64,000 nt of DNA from Pararhizobium sp. (GCA_017794825.1 CP051237.1:2232001-2296000), one strand, 5' to 3'; shown: positions 29,378 to 38,981, numbered from the stretch's first letter. Notes: generated from the sequence alone by a model not told the origin. Translations and numbers: made by a program.

Positions 29378-29559
29378 CCGAACTCTCCGCATTGCAAAAC
29401 GGATCGTTCATAGCGTCGGCCGGCGAACTTAGCCAGTCGCTCTTTGCGCTTCGGCCAGTTCATCTTTTTATTGCCAATGTTCATCAAGCAACTTGTGAGC
29501 GCCATGGAAAGCTGCAAGTATCACGGAATAATTGAACAATAGTACGATATCTGCAGCTG

Positions 29560-31485
29560 ATGTTTCTCCGCGTATTCTGTGTTCTGCTTTGGCTCTGTTC
29601 AGCGTCCGCGCACGCGCTAGCCGGCGAATTCAACGTCATGAACGGAAGCATCGTCTACTCCGGATCTGTCTTCAAGGGTGATCTGGCGCGGTTCCGCGCA
29701 GCAACAGCTACCGCCGACAGGTCCACGCCAATTGTGGTCAACGTTACGGCGGGAGATTTCGACGCCGCCATGGCGATCGGAGCGATGGTGCGGGAAGGGG
29801 AATTGACCACGACCACCGGGCTTGAGCGCTGTTCGGACCTGTGCAGCCTGATCTGGCTTGCCGGGCGACATCGCACGCTGCCGGAAGACAGTATTCTGGA
29901 CTTCTCGTCCAACAATGCGGACAGCGAAACGCCTTCCACCCAATCGATCATCCTGATCCAGTATCTGACCCGGCTGGAGCTCGACGTTCCCGACATCGCC
30001 GCCATCCTTGCCGAACGCAGCGGAACGCGCGCCGGCGACCCTCGCAGGTTCGTTGTCCCGTCTCCAACCGCCGGCGCCCCTGCGCAAACCGTCGAGACGC
30101 CCAAGCCTTCCGCCCCGGAGCCCTTTCGACCGGATTATGAAAGCTATGAGGGCACGGAAAGGGACGGCGCCCCACATGGAGCCGGCGTGCTCGTCACCAG
30201 GGGCGGCGATGTCTATTCCGGCGTGTTCTCCAATGGCCGACCACACGGACTGATGAGTGTGGAAACTGTCGAAGGAGACAGGTTTACCGGCCGTTTCAAG
30301 GACGGGAAGATGCATGGCCGGGGAAAGTTGGAAACAGCCGACGGCTATATTTTCAAGGGAATATGGGACGAGGGAACACTGGTCACACTGAACCGCGTCA
30401 AGGATGAAAACGGTGCGCCGCCGGAAATCGACCGCCGTGCGCTGGCTAAAACCGAACACAACGCGTCCCGGGAAAAACTCGCGGATGGATCGGTGTACCG
30501 GGGAGCGCTGAAAGACGGCAAACCGGAAGGCAGCGGCGTCCTGCTCCAGCCCGACGGCGCCCGCTTTTCCGGTTGGTTCACGAATGGCCGCAAGAATGGG
30601 CCGGGTATCCTGAAACGCAAGGACGGGACCGTCATCGCCGGAGTCTGGGAAAATGACAGGCTTGCAGGCGACGGGGCGCCGAACGGGAGCGACCGGCGAA
30701 CTGAAATCGAATCCATCGCAATCGGATCGGTAGGAGCTGCGCTGGGCAAACCAGAAATCGCAGCCTTGCAAAGGCGTCTCAATGCGCTCCACTACGACGC
30801 GGGAATCGTCGACGGGCGTATCGGTGGACGAACACGCAAAGCCGTCGCCGCATTTGCACGGGACTACGGATTGATTGAGAAAGGCAAGGTTCCGTCGGAC
30901 CTGATCAGCCGAATCCATGGGCAGACCGGCACCAGCAGAGCAGGCTGGCAAGCCACGAACACCGATGACTGCCGGGTCTGGACGCCTGTTGTCCGATCAC
31001 AAACGTCGCTCGAGTGGAGCGGCTCATGCATTGGCGGATATGTTGACGGGATCGGCACGTTGAAAGTTTCATTTACTCTCGATGGAAAGCCCGCAGCCTA
31101 TATCTACTACGGACAAACCAGCGAGGGGCAAATCAGCGGCCGAGGCACAGAACGCTGGGAGGGCGCGCATCCGGCGAACGGCGAACGGTATTCCGGGGAA
31201 TTCGTGGACGGCCACAGACAGGGTCAGGGATCCTACTTCTACGCCGACGGCAGCGTCTACAAAGGCGGCTGGACAGAAGGCATGCGAAGCGGCAAAGGCG
31301 AATACGATTCGCCGAGACATGGGCGCGTCGTCGGAGAATTCGCCAATGACTTGCCGAACGGCGATGCGCAATATTACGACACCGCAGGCAAGCTGCGCGG
31401 GTCCGGCGTTTTCACCGATGGCTGCATCGTATCGAACAAAAGAACGATCAATGTGTTCACGACTGAATATGTCTGCGAACTTTAA
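29560..31485 (+). CDS. Exported ClpP-like (degenerate) / MORN / peptidoglycan-binding protein
   Basis: 641 residues with a signal peptide (...SASAHALAGEF). Residues about 25–155 resemble the periplasmic ClpP/crotonase-like domain (COG3904 type), but the catalytic elements are changed: C91-S-D-L-C95 replaces CASSC, and S116 stands at the His position. MORN repeats follow (about 195–270 and 305–370; e.g. GVLVTRGGDVYSGVFSNGRP). A PG_binding_1-like segment is at about 393–450 (LQRRLNALHYDAGIVDGRIG) and more MORN repeats at about 500–620. Its 3' end overlaps the next gene, a related protein, by 17 bp, so the two form an operon. Confidence 0.85.
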   Translation: MFLRVFCVLLWLCSASAHALAGEFNVMNGSIVYSGSVFKGDLARFRAATATADRSTPIVVNVTAGDFDAAMAIGAMVREGELTTTTGLERCSDLCSLIWLAGRHRTLPEDSILDFSSNNADSETPSTQSIILIQYLTRLELDVPDIAAILAERSGTRAGDPRRFVVPSPTAGAPAQTVETPKPSAPEPFRPDYESYEGTERDGAPHGAGVLVTRGGDVYSGVFSNGRPHGLMSVETVEGDRFTGRFKDGKMHGRGKLETADGYIFKGIWDEGTLVTLNRVKDENGAPPEIDRRALAKTEHNASREKLADGSVYRGALKDGKPEGSGVLLQPDGARFSGWFTNGRKNGPGILKRKDGTVIAGVWENDRLAGDGAPNGSDRRTEIESIAIGSVGAALGKPEIAALQRRLNALHYDAGIVDGRIGGRTRKAVAAFARDYGLIEKGKVPSDLISRIHGQTGTSRAGWQATNTDDCRVWTPVVRSQTSLEWSGSCIGGYVDGIGTLKVSFTLDGKPAAYIYYGQTSEGQISGRGTERWEGAHPANGERYSGEFVDGHRQGQGSYFYADGSVYKGGWTEGMRSGKGEYDSPRHGRVVGEFANDLPNGDAQYYDTAGKLRGSGVFTDGCIVSNKRTINVFTTEYVCEL

Positions 31486-32815
31486 GAAGCGTCCCGGCCT
31501 GTCGCCGATCCGGATCATTTGCGCATTGCTGATCTTGATTGTGACGACATGTGCTTCGGGAACGGTTTTCGCCGCCGATATTACTCTCGCCGGGAACCAG
31601 ATCCGCATCAGCGGCGATATCGAGGTTGGCGACGCCGAGAACTTCCTCGAAATTCTCGACAACGCGAAAAGCAATCCCCCGAAGCTGGTCAGGCTGGCGT
31701 CCGACGGCGGCAGAACCTACGTCGCGCTTCGCATCGGAACCGCAATACGCGAGAGGGGGTTGGACACATATGCCGAGGGGAGTTGCGCCTCGTCATGCGG
31801 CCTGATCTGGCTCGGCGGCGTCAAACGCTACATTCAGGACGGAGCGAAAGTCGGTTTTCACAATTCCTATGACGAAAATACACGAAAAGCACAAGGAAAC
31901 GCCCTTGTCGGTTTCTATATGGCCGGACTTGGCTTCGGACATGAAGCGACGCTCTTTGTCACAGAAGCCGGCGCAGACGACCTGAGGTGGCTTGACGACG
32001 ATTCAGCCAGAGAAACGGGAATTGAATTCGAGCGGAAAAACATTCCGTCCACGCTTGTCAGTCCTGACAACGTGCCGGTTCCTGTCGCCAAGCCAACGCC
32101 CGGAACGCTGACGTTCGACGACGGGCGCAAATACGCCGGCGACCTCAGCGACGGCGTCCCGTTCGGCCTCGGAACCATGATCTGGCCGAATGGCGACGCC
32201 TACCACGGTTACTGGAAGAACGGACGGCGTGAAGGCGCCGGAATCATGACAAGCGTCAATGACGGTGTCTATGACGGGACATGGAAAGGCGACAGGAAGC
32301 ACGGCCGCGGGGAAGAACGCGCGAGCTGGGGCAGCTATTCCGGCCAATACCGATTCGGCAAATGGGCGGGAGACGGCGTTCTCGAGGTAAACGGCTCGTA
32401 TCGATACCGTGGTGAATTCCGCCATGATCGCGCCGAGGGAGACGGCGAGCTGGAATTCGTCGACGGCAGCAAGTATTTCGGCAGTTTCAAGCGTGGACTT
32501 CTTCACGGAAAGGGACGTCTGATCGGTACGGGAATACCTTATTACTCAGGCGGCTGGAAGGCCGGTTTGCGCGACGGGAACGGCTTCGAGACCTATCCAG
32601 ACGGCTTCAGCTATTCCGGCTCCTGGAACGGAGGCGAAAGACATGGACCCGGTGTTCTTGCCTACCCGGACCGAAGAATCCTGAAGGCCACCTGGGCCAA
32701 GGGGCTGAAAGAGGGCGAAGCCACTCTGATCACGCCTGGAGAACCCTCGATCGACATCGACTATGACGGCGGATTGAGACGCAACCACGTTTTTGATGAT
32801 GGCGTTCAGCAATAA
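31469..32815 (+). CDS. Exported ClpP-like serine-protease-type domain with MORN repeats
   Basis: 448 residues from ATG 31469, inside the end of the previous gene (the frame is open upstream to 31082, but a signal sequence starts at MSANFKKRPG). Residues about 35–205 form a ClpP/crotonase-like domain with SDGGRTYVALRIG, C106-A-S-S-C110 (S109 by position the likely nucleophile), RYIQDGAKVGFH and H131. These are the COG3904-type active-site elements. Residues about 215–420 are at least eight MORN repeats (GTMIWPNGDAYHGYWKNGRR). MORN repeats usually bind membranes or scaffold proteins. The pair with the degenerate upstream paralogue suggests a complex of active and inactive subunits (inference). 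Confidence 0.85.
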   Translation: MSANFKKRPGLSPIRIICALLILIVTTCASGTVFAADITLAGNQIRISGDIEVGDAENFLEILDNAKSNPPKLVRLASDGGRTYVALRIGTAIRERGLDTYAEGSCASSCGLIWLGGVKRYIQDGAKVGFHNSYDENTRKAQGNALVGFYMAGLGFGHEATLFVTEAGADDLRWLDDDSARETGIEFERKNIPSTLVSPDNVPVPVAKPTPGTLTFDDGRKYAGDLSDGVPFGLGTMIWPNGDAYHGYWKNGRREGAGIMTSVNDGVYDGTWKGDRKHGRGEERASWGSYSGQYRFGKWAGDGVLEVNGSYRYRGEFRHDRAEGDGELEFVDGSKYFGSFKRGLLHGKGRLIGTGIPYYSGGWKAGLRDGNGFETYPDGFSYSGSWNGGERHGPGVLAYPDRRILKATWAKGLKEGEATLITPGEPSIDIDYDGGLRRNHVFDDGVQQ

Positions 32816-33052
32816 TCAGGATGGCTTGCGGAAAAGCGCCGGATAATAGTCGTTGCGCATCCTCAAACGCGGCGCCAGCTTCCATGCGATCGGAACCGTT
32901 GCGACCATGCTGACAAGGATCACGACCGGCAGCACGTATTTCAGGTACTCGTCCGGATACGGCAGGGACAGGGCGATTGCAGCGCCTGTTCCGAACAGAA
33001 CCGCGTTCAGGGGCAGTGCGATGATCGCGGCTATCAATGTGCGCGTGCGCAT
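32816..33052 (-). CDS. Small two-helix membrane protein
   Basis: 78 residues: helix 1 about 5–30 (LIAAIIALPLNAVLFGTGAA), helix 2 about 38–60 (YVLPVVILVSMVATVPIAW), then a basic end (PRLRMRNDYYPALFRKPS). GAGTAAAAAT-like sequence precedes the ATG, with AGGAG about 10 bases upstream. The family is conserved in rhizobia but I know no function. Its stop abuts that of the convergent ClpP-MORN gene. Confidence 0.65.
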   Translation of the reverse strand: MRTRTLIAAIIALPLNAVLFGTGAAIALSLPYPDEYLKYVLPVVILVSMVATVPIAWKLAPRLRMRNDYYPALFRKPS

Positions 33053-33127
33053 GATTTTTACTCCTTCAGGAGAAAAACATCTTTCTCGCCAGAATGGTTC
33101 CCAAACAACGCTATCGATGTGGAGCGA

Positions 33128-33820
33128 TCAGTGGTCGTTCCCGCCGAGCCACTTTTCGAGATCGCAAATGGCCGCCTCTATATCGCCCACGACCGCTTCG
33201 CGCGCTGCAGAGACATCGCCTCGCGCCAGTGCATAGACGATTGCCCGATGGAATGTCATGGCGCGGTCGAGATGCGTGCGGTCGAGCGCGACGACGCGAA
33301 ACCAGGGGCCCATGCGAAGCCAGAGGCTTTCTATGAAGGGGAGCAGCATCTCGGCCGGCGCTGCGCGATAGATATGACTGTGAAACGCCCAGTTTGCGGT
33401 GAGGTAGGCTTCCGTGTTTCCGTCCGCGATCCCGGCGTCCATGTCGCGGCGGAAACGGTGGAGCGTTTCGATGTCATCGCGCCCGATCGAATCCGCCGCG
33501 CGCTCGACGGCAAGCCCCTCGAGCGCGATGCGCATCTGTCCGATTTCGCGCAATGAAGATCGATCCAGACGCGGGATTTCCAGCGCCCGGTTGTGGCCGG
33601 CGACGAGCGCATTTTCCGTCTCGAGCCGTCTCAGCGCATCGCGCACCGGCATGACCGATGCGCCGACGGCCTCCGCGACCGATCGCAGGCTCAGCGACTG
33701 ACCGGGAAGGAAGAAGCCCGACATGATGCGCTGGCGCAGTTGACGATAGATCTGTTCCTGCAGCGTGGTCCGTTCGACCGTCTCGAGTCCGGTCGAGATC
33801 GGTTCGGACCTACTCGCCAT
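33128..33820 (-). CDS. GntR-family (FadR-type) transcriptional regulator
   Basis: 230 residues from ATG 33820. Winged helix about 15–85 (LQEQIYRQLRQRIMSG, then LSLRSVAEAVGASVMPVRDA) and an FCD ligand domain about 90–225 with metal-type residues (DIETLHRFRRDMD, ANWAFHSHIY, MTFHRAIVYAL). Its start overlaps the end of the aldehyde dehydrogenase gene by 11 bp, so it is the last gene of the deoC operon and probably its own regulator. A perfect 12 bp palindrome upstream of deoC is a candidate operator. Confidence 0.92.
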   Translation of the reverse strand: MASRSEPISTGLETVERTTLQEQIYRQLRQRIMSGFFLPGQSLSLRSVAEAVGASVMPVRDALRRLETENALVAGHNRALEIPRLDRSSLREIGQMRIALEGLAVERAADSIGRDDIETLHRFRRDMDAGIADGNTEAYLTANWAFHSHIYRAAPAEMLLPFIESLWLRMGPWFRVVALDRTHLDRAMTFHRAIVYALARGDVSAAREAVVGDIEAAICDLEKWLGGNDH

Positions 33821-36191
33821 AGGGTATCCAGATGTTCTTGACCTGGACGGCCTGGCGCAGGAACTCACGGCCCTCGGCCTGGGCGGCGTCATACCAGTCG
33901 GTGGCGAGGCCGTTGTCGACGAAGGTCCGCTTCATGTTTCCGACGGACAGGGCTTCCGCCATCTGGGATAGCTCCATCGATCCGAAGGCCCAGACGGCGT
34001 CGACGTCGGCATGTTCGATGAGCGTTTTCGCCAGCGTCTTCGAAGCGCCTGTCACGATATTGACGACGCCGGCGGGTACGTCCGACGTCTCCAGCACCTG
34101 GTAGAGATCGGTCGCCATCAATCCGTATCGTTCGCTGGGCACGGCGACGACAGGATTTCCCATGGCGACCAGCGGCGCGACAAGGCTGACGAAACCCAGG
34201 AGCGGGGCTTCCGGCGGGCATATGACGCCCGCGACGCCAACCGGCTCGTTCATGGCGAGAGCGACGCCGCGAAGCGGCGGCGAATGCACCGCGCCGTCAT
34301 ATTTGTCGGCCCAGGCGGCGTAAGTGAAAAGACGTTCGATTGAGGCGGCAACTTCCTTCTCCGCCTCGCTCTTGCGCGCGCCGGTCATACCGGCAAGCCG
34401 GCTTGCAAATTCCTTTTCGCGAACGGCAAGGTTCTCGGCCAGATAATAGAGGATCTGGGCTCTCAGATGCGTCGCCGCCTTGCCCCAGCCTTCGGCCTTG
34501 CGGGCGGCTTCTACCGCATTGCGAATGTCCTTGCGGTTTCCTTCTCCGACCTCTCCGATGATCTTGCCCTTCGGCGAAACCACGGACAGGGAATAATTGC
34601 CATCCGGACGGACCTGCTTGCCGCCGATGAAAAGCTTGGCTGTCCGGTCGATCGCCATAGGCTCGAAACTCGCCCCGGCGTCTGCTTCCGGAGCAGGCGG
34701 CAGAGGCTTGCGCGGTTTGCGCGCGGCGAAGGCTTTCGGTTTCAGATATTCGAACACGCCCTCGCGACCGCCCTCGCGGCCGTATCCGGATTCGCGATAG
34801 CCGCCGAAGCCGACGCCCGCGTCAAACAGGTTCGTGGCGTTGACCCAGACGACGCCGGCCTTGAGCTTCGGCGCAATATCGAGCGCAAGACTGATCTGCT
34901 CGCTCCAGATGCTGGCGGCAAGCCCGTAGCGGGTGTTGTTGGCGAGCGCGACAGCCTCGTCCGGAGTGCGGAAAGACATCGCGACCATGACCGGCCCGAA
35001 GATTTCCTCGGTAGCAACGGTCGAGGCCGGTTCGACGCCCGTCAGCAGGGTCGGCGGATAGTAACACCCGTTTTCTGGCATTTCGACAGGCGGCGAAAAT
35101 GCGGTTGCGCCCTCCTCCATGCCTTTAGCGACCAGCGCGCGGATGCGTTCGAGCTGGCGGTCTTCGATGACGGCGCCCATGTCGATGGCCTTGTCGAGCG
35201 GATGGCCAACGCGCAGCGTCGCCATGCGCTGTTTCAGCCGCTCGATGAATCGATCATGGATGCTTTCCTGCACCAGAAGCCGCGAGCCGGCGCAGCATAC
35301 CTGGCCCTGGTTGAACCAGATCGCGTCCACGACGCCTTCGATTGCGCTTTCGAGATCGGCGTCGTCGAACACGATGAAAGGCGACTTGCCTCCAAGCTCC
35401 AGCGTCAGCGACTTGCCGCTGCCGGCGGTGTCTGCGCGTATCCTGCGGCCGACGTCCGTCGAGCCGGTGAAGGCGATCTTGCCGACCTTGTCGTGTCTGA
35501 CGAGCAGCGATCCGGTGGAGCCGTCGCCGGTCACGACGTTCAGCACGCCTGCTGGCAGGCCTGCTTTCGCAGCGAGCTCTGCAAAAAGCAGCGCGGTGAG
35601 CGGAGTCGATTCAGCCGGCTTCAACACGACCGTGTTGCCAAGCGCCAGGGCCGGCGCGATTTTCCAGGCGAGCATCAGAAGCGGAAAGTTCCACGGAATG
35701 ATCTGGCCGATGACGCCGATCGGCGCGTAATCGGAGAATTCCGTATCCTGCAGCTCCGCCCAACCTGCGTGATGATAGAAATGCCGCGCGACAAGCGGTA
35801 TATCGAGATCGCGGGTTTCGCGGATCGGTTTGCCGTTGTCGAGCGCCTCAAGTACGGCGAAGAGCCGCGCATGGCGCTGCACCATGCGGGCGAGCGCATA
35901 GATGTGACGCGCGCGTTTCTTTCCGCCGATCCCTTGCCATGACGCCTGGGCTTTCGCCGCCGCCGCAACCGCTGCATCGATGTCAGCCTCGCCGCCGAGC
36001 GCGACGTTCGCCAAAACATCCCCGGTCGCCGGCTCGATCGTATCGAAGCTCTTTCCTTTCGGTTCGGTGAAACGCCCGTTAATGAAATGGCCGAACCGCC
36101 CCTCGTGCGTCGCCAGCCAGCTGCGCGCATTGCCGTCGTCTTCCGGGGCCGGTCCGTAATCCATGCTGTCGAGATAGTCCGCTACTGACAT
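33810..36191 (-). CDS. Double-domain aldehyde dehydrogenase of deoxyribose catabolism
   Basis: 793 residues from ATG 36191 (GAGGA upstream; the frame is open to 36248). Residues about 30–500 are a full aldehyde dehydrogenase with PWNFPLLMLAWKIAPAL, ELGGKSP and the catalytic Cys in NQGQVCCAGS. Residues about 535–790 repeat the fold (LFIGGKQVRPDGNYSLSVVS) but lack a catalytic Cys loop, ending FGSMELSQMAEALSV. This ALDH16-like layout is found after deoC in rhizobia. By context it oxidises acetaldehyde (or a related aldehyde) released by DeoC. 10 bp separate it from deoC. Confidence 0.9.
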   Translation of the reverse strand: MSVADYLDSMDYGPAPEDDGNARSWLATHEGRFGHFINGRFTEPKGKSFDTIEPATGDVLANVALGGEADIDAAVAAAAKAQASWQGIGGKKRARHIYALARMVQRHARLFAVLEALDNGKPIRETRDLDIPLVARHFYHHAGWAELQDTEFSDYAPIGVIGQIIPWNFPLLMLAWKIAPALALGNTVVLKPAESTPLTALLFAELAAKAGLPAGVLNVVTGDGSTGSLLVRHDKVGKIAFTGSTDVGRRIRADTAGSGKSLTLELGGKSPFIVFDDADLESAIEGVVDAIWFNQGQVCCAGSRLLVQESIHDRFIERLKQRMATLRVGHPLDKAIDMGAVIEDRQLERIRALVAKGMEEGATAFSPPVEMPENGCYYPPTLLTGVEPASTVATEEIFGPVMVAMSFRTPDEAVALANNTRYGLAASIWSEQISLALDIAPKLKAGVVWVNATNLFDAGVGFGGYRESGYGREGGREGVFEYLKPKAFAARKPRKPLPPAPEADAGASFEPMAIDRTAKLFIGGKQVRPDGNYSLSVVSPKGKIIGEVGEGNRKDIRNAVEAARKAEGWGKAATHLRAQILYYLAENLAVREKEFASRLAGMTGARKSEAEKEVAASIERLFTYAAWADKYDGAVHSPPLRGVALAMNEPVGVAGVICPPEAPLLGFVSLVAPLVAMGNPVVAVPSERYGLMATDLYQVLETSDVPAGVVNIVTGASKTLAKTLIEHADVDAVWAFGSMELSQMAEALSVGNMKRTFVDNGLATDWYDAAQAEGREFLRQAVQVKNIWIPYGE

Positions 36192-36201
36192 GTCCTTGTC
36201 C

Positions 36202-37212
36202 TCAGCCCATCGGATGGCGGTTGAAGGCCGAGTAGCGGCCGGTGACATGATGCTCGAGCTGACGTTCTATGTCGGCGAGCAGCGACGAGGCTCCGAAACG
36301 AAGGAGATCCGGCTCCAGCCAGCGCCGGCCCAGTTCCTCCTTCATCAGAACCTGGTAGGCCAGCACATCCTTGGCGGTGGAAATGCCGCCGGCCGGTTTG
36401 AACCCGATCATCTGGCCGGTTCGCGAATGGTAATCGCGGATCATTCTCAGCATGACGAGGCTGACAGGCAGCGTCGCGTTGGCGCTTTCCTTGCCGGTTG
36501 ACGTCTTGATGAAATCGGCGCCGGCCATCATGCAGACGAGAGACGCCTTGGCGACATTGCGCAACGTCCTGAGGTCGCCGGTCGCCAGGATAGCCTTGAC
36601 GTGAGCGTCGCCGCAGGCCGCCCGGTAATCCCGCATCTCGTCGTAGAGCGCTTTCCAGTTACCGGTCAGCACGTGCTCGCGGGTGATCACGATGTCGATC
36701 TCCCCCGCGCCGTCCGCAACCGACGCCTCGATTTCCCTGACCTTGGTGTCATGCGGGGCAAGTCCAGCCGGAAAACCGGTGGAGACGGCGGCGACCGGGA
36801 TCATGCTGCCTTCGAGCGCCTCGACGGCGGTCGCGACGAAGCGGTGGTAGACGCAAACGGCGCCAGTCGAGACGCGCCGGTCGGCGACGCCGAGCGCGTC
36901 CAGAATATCCGGCCGGATCGGGCGCATCGCCTTGGCGCAGAGCCGCTTGACACGGCTTGCCGTATCGTCGCCGTTCAGAGTCGTCAGATCAATGCAGGTG
37001 ACTGCTTTCAACAACCATCCGGCCTGGGCGTCCTTCTTGACGGAACGGCGTCCGGCAAGGGTCGCACAGCGCCTTTCAACGGCGGACGTGTTGATACGGA
37101 CCTCGTTGACCCAATCGAGTTCCAGCGGCATGCCCGGGTTGCGGGGAATGGCGTTGCCGTGCAAACCGGCGGGCGTCGACCCGGTTTCGGCGACCTGAAT
37201 ATATTCTGTCAT
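36202..37212 (-). CDS. deoC: Deoxyribose-phosphate aldolase
   Basis: Splits 2-deoxyribose-5-phosphate into glyceraldehyde-3-phosphate and acetaldehyde. 336 residues, the long form. Active-site lysines are K206 (HVKAILATG) and the Schiff-base K236 (ADFIKTSTGK); the proton-relay Asp is in IDLTTLN or EIDIVI. First gene of an operon with a double aldehyde dehydrogenase and a GntR regulator, so acetaldehyde is removed as it forms. No Shine-Dalgarno is visible before the ATG; a perfect palindrome starts 16 bases upstream. Confidence 0.95.
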   Translation of the reverse strand: MTEYIQVAETGSTPAGLHGNAIPRNPGMPLELDWVNEVRINTSAVERRCATLAGRRSVKKDAQAGWLLKAVTCIDLTTLNGDDTASRVKRLCAKAMRPIRPDILDALGVADRRVSTGAVCVYHRFVATAVEALEGSMIPVAAVSTGFPAGLAPHDTKVREIEASVADGAGEIDIVITREHVLTGNWKALYDEMRDYRAACGDAHVKAILATGDLRTLRNVAKASLVCMMAGADFIKTSTGKESANATLPVSLVMLRMIRDYHSRTGQMIGFKPAGGISTAKDVLAYQVLMKEELGRRWLEPDLLRFGASSLLADIERQLEHHVTGRYSAFNRHPMG

Positions 37213-37227
37213 GAAAACAGCTGATAT

Positions 37228-37239
37228 GTGTGATCACAC
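37228..37239. promoter_or_regulatory. Perfect 12 bp palindrome upstream of deoC (candidate operator)
   Basis: GTGTGATCACAC at 37228–37239, starting 16 bases before the deoC start codon. FadR-type GntR regulators bind short palindromes with GT...AC ends, and the operon ends with such a regulator, so autoregulation is a reasonable inference. CRP-like factors also recognise TGTGA...TCACA, but with a 6 bp spacer that is missing here. Confidence 0.55.
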
Positions 37240-37409
37240 TTGGAGTCAACGGTGGTTTTTCTACTATTCATATCTGCATGGCAGCCCTGCGCCGCAATTT
37301 TCGCGGTAGCCATTTTTTGTGCGGTGCAATAAGGTGCGCCCGAAACCAGAACTTCCCTTTCCCAGATTTGGACGATTATTTGCTCAAGCCAGCCTACGCA
37401 GCCATAAGC

Positions 37410-38981
37410 ATGCCGATACGCCGGATGCGAAACCAGGACCAGTTTCCTCTCACTTCGGACCGCATCCGTATCGAAACTCTCTCCGGACTGACTGTCGCTC
37501 TCGCCCTCGTGCCCGAAGCCGTGGCCTTCGCCTTCGTCGCCGGCGTCAATCCTTTGGTCGGCCTATACGCCGCTTTCATTGTCTGTTTCATCACCTCGGT
37601 CTTCGGAGGTCGTCCGGGCATGATCTCGGGCGCGACCGGCGCCCTAGCCGTCGTTATGGTGTCACTGGTTGCGAGCCACGGCGTCAATTATCTGTTCGCC
37701 GCCGTCGTTCTGATGGGATTGCTGCAGATCGTCGCCGGAATATTCCGGCTTGGCAGATTCATTCGACTCGTGCCGCATCCGGTGATGCTCGGCTTCGTCA
37801 ACGGGCTTGCGATCGTAATCTTCCTGGCGCAATTCGAGCAATTCAAGGTGGCGGGTCCTGACGGCGTGAAGACATGGATCAGCGGCCCGCCGCTTTTCTA
37901 CATGCTCGGCCTCGTCGCTCTGACGATGGTCGTGATCCATTTCGTGCCGCGACTGACGCGTCTTGTTCCAGCGCCCCTGGCGGCCATTCTGGTGGTGGCC
38001 GCCGTCGTGATCGGCTTCGACATTCCGGTTCCCCGCGTCGGCGACATGGCGTCGATCGCCGGTGGACTTCCGGAGTTCGCCGTCCCGTCCGTTCCCTTCA
38101 CGCTCGAAACGCTCCAGATCATCCTGCCCTACTCGGTGATATTCGCAGCGATCGGCCTGATCGAAAGCCTTCTGACCTTCAACCTTGTCGGCGAGAAGAC
38201 CGGAACGCGCGGCGGCGCATCGCAGGAATGCGTGGCGCAGGGCGCAGCAAATGTCGTGACCGGGTTTTTTGGCGGCATGGGCGGTTGCGCGATGATCGGC
38301 CAGTCGATGATCAACGTCGAATCCAGGGCGCGAACGCGCCTGTCCGGGATTACGGCGGCCGTCTTGCTGTTGAGCTTCATCCTGTTCGCTTCGTCCCTGA
38401 TCGAGCAAATCCCGCTCGCTGCACTCGTCGGCGTGATGTTCATGGTGGTGATCGGCACCTTTGCCTGGAAGAGCTTCACGATCATCACCCGCGTGCCGCG
38501 CATCGACGCCGCCGTCATTATTCTCGTGACCATCATCACCGTCCTGACCGATCTCGCCATCGCCGTGGTGGCCGGCGTCATTATATCGGCGCTCGCCTAT
38601 GCCTGGAGCAACGCCACGCGCATCCGGGCGACGGTCGAGGATACCGAAGACGCCCGCATCTACCGAATCGAGGGACCGCTGTTCTTCGGCTCCGCAGCGG
38701 GTTTTCAGGAACTGTTCAAGCCAGCCGAAGATCCCGACCACGTCATCGTCGACTTCAAGTCATCCCGGGTGGCGGATCAGTCTGCGCTGCAGGCGATCGA
38801 GGCGCTCGCGTCAAAATATGAGGCGGCGGGCATCCGCCTGGAATTGCGTCACCTGTCGCGCGACTGTCATGCGCTGCTCTCGAAGGCGGGCCAGCTCATG
38901 ATCGATTCGGACGATGACCCGGACTATGGCCTCGCCGTCCACTACGGCGTCAGGATAGGCCGTTTCGACTCTGCGCACTAA
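37410..38981 (+). CDS. SulP-family anion transporter with STAS domain
   Basis: 523 residues from ATG 37410 (ATG 37425 also possible; neither has a strong Shine-Dalgarno; the frame is open to 37230). About 12 membrane helices with the SulP core LSGLTVALALVPEAVAFAFV and TGALAVVMVSLVASHGVNY, then QSMINVESRARTRLSGITAA. A C-terminal STAS domain spans about 430–520 (YRIEGPLFFGSAAGF, DFKSSRVADQSALQAIEAL). Members carry sulfate, bicarbonate or dicarboxylates. Its stop overlaps that of the convergent SDR gene by 3 bp. Confidence 0.93.
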   Translation: MPIRRMRNQDQFPLTSDRIRIETLSGLTVALALVPEAVAFAFVAGVNPLVGLYAAFIVCFITSVFGGRPGMISGATGALAVVMVSLVASHGVNYLFAAVVLMGLLQIVAGIFRLGRFIRLVPHPVMLGFVNGLAIVIFLAQFEQFKVAGPDGVKTWISGPPLFYMLGLVALTMVVIHFVPRLTRLVPAPLAAILVVAAVVIGFDIPVPRVGDMASIAGGLPEFAVPSVPFTLETLQIILPYSVIFAAIGLIESLLTFNLVGEKTGTRGGASQECVAQGAANVVTGFFGGMGGCAMIGQSMINVESRARTRLSGITAAVLLLSFILFASSLIEQIPLAALVGVMFMVVIGTFAWKSFTIITRVPRIDAAVIILVTIITVLTDLAIAVVAGVIISALAYAWSNATRIRATVEDTEDARIYRIEGPLFFGSAAGFQELFKPAEDPDHVIVDFKSSRVADQSALQAIEALASKYEAAGIRLELRHLSRDCHALLSKAGQLMIDSDDDPDYGLAVHYGVRIGRFDSAH

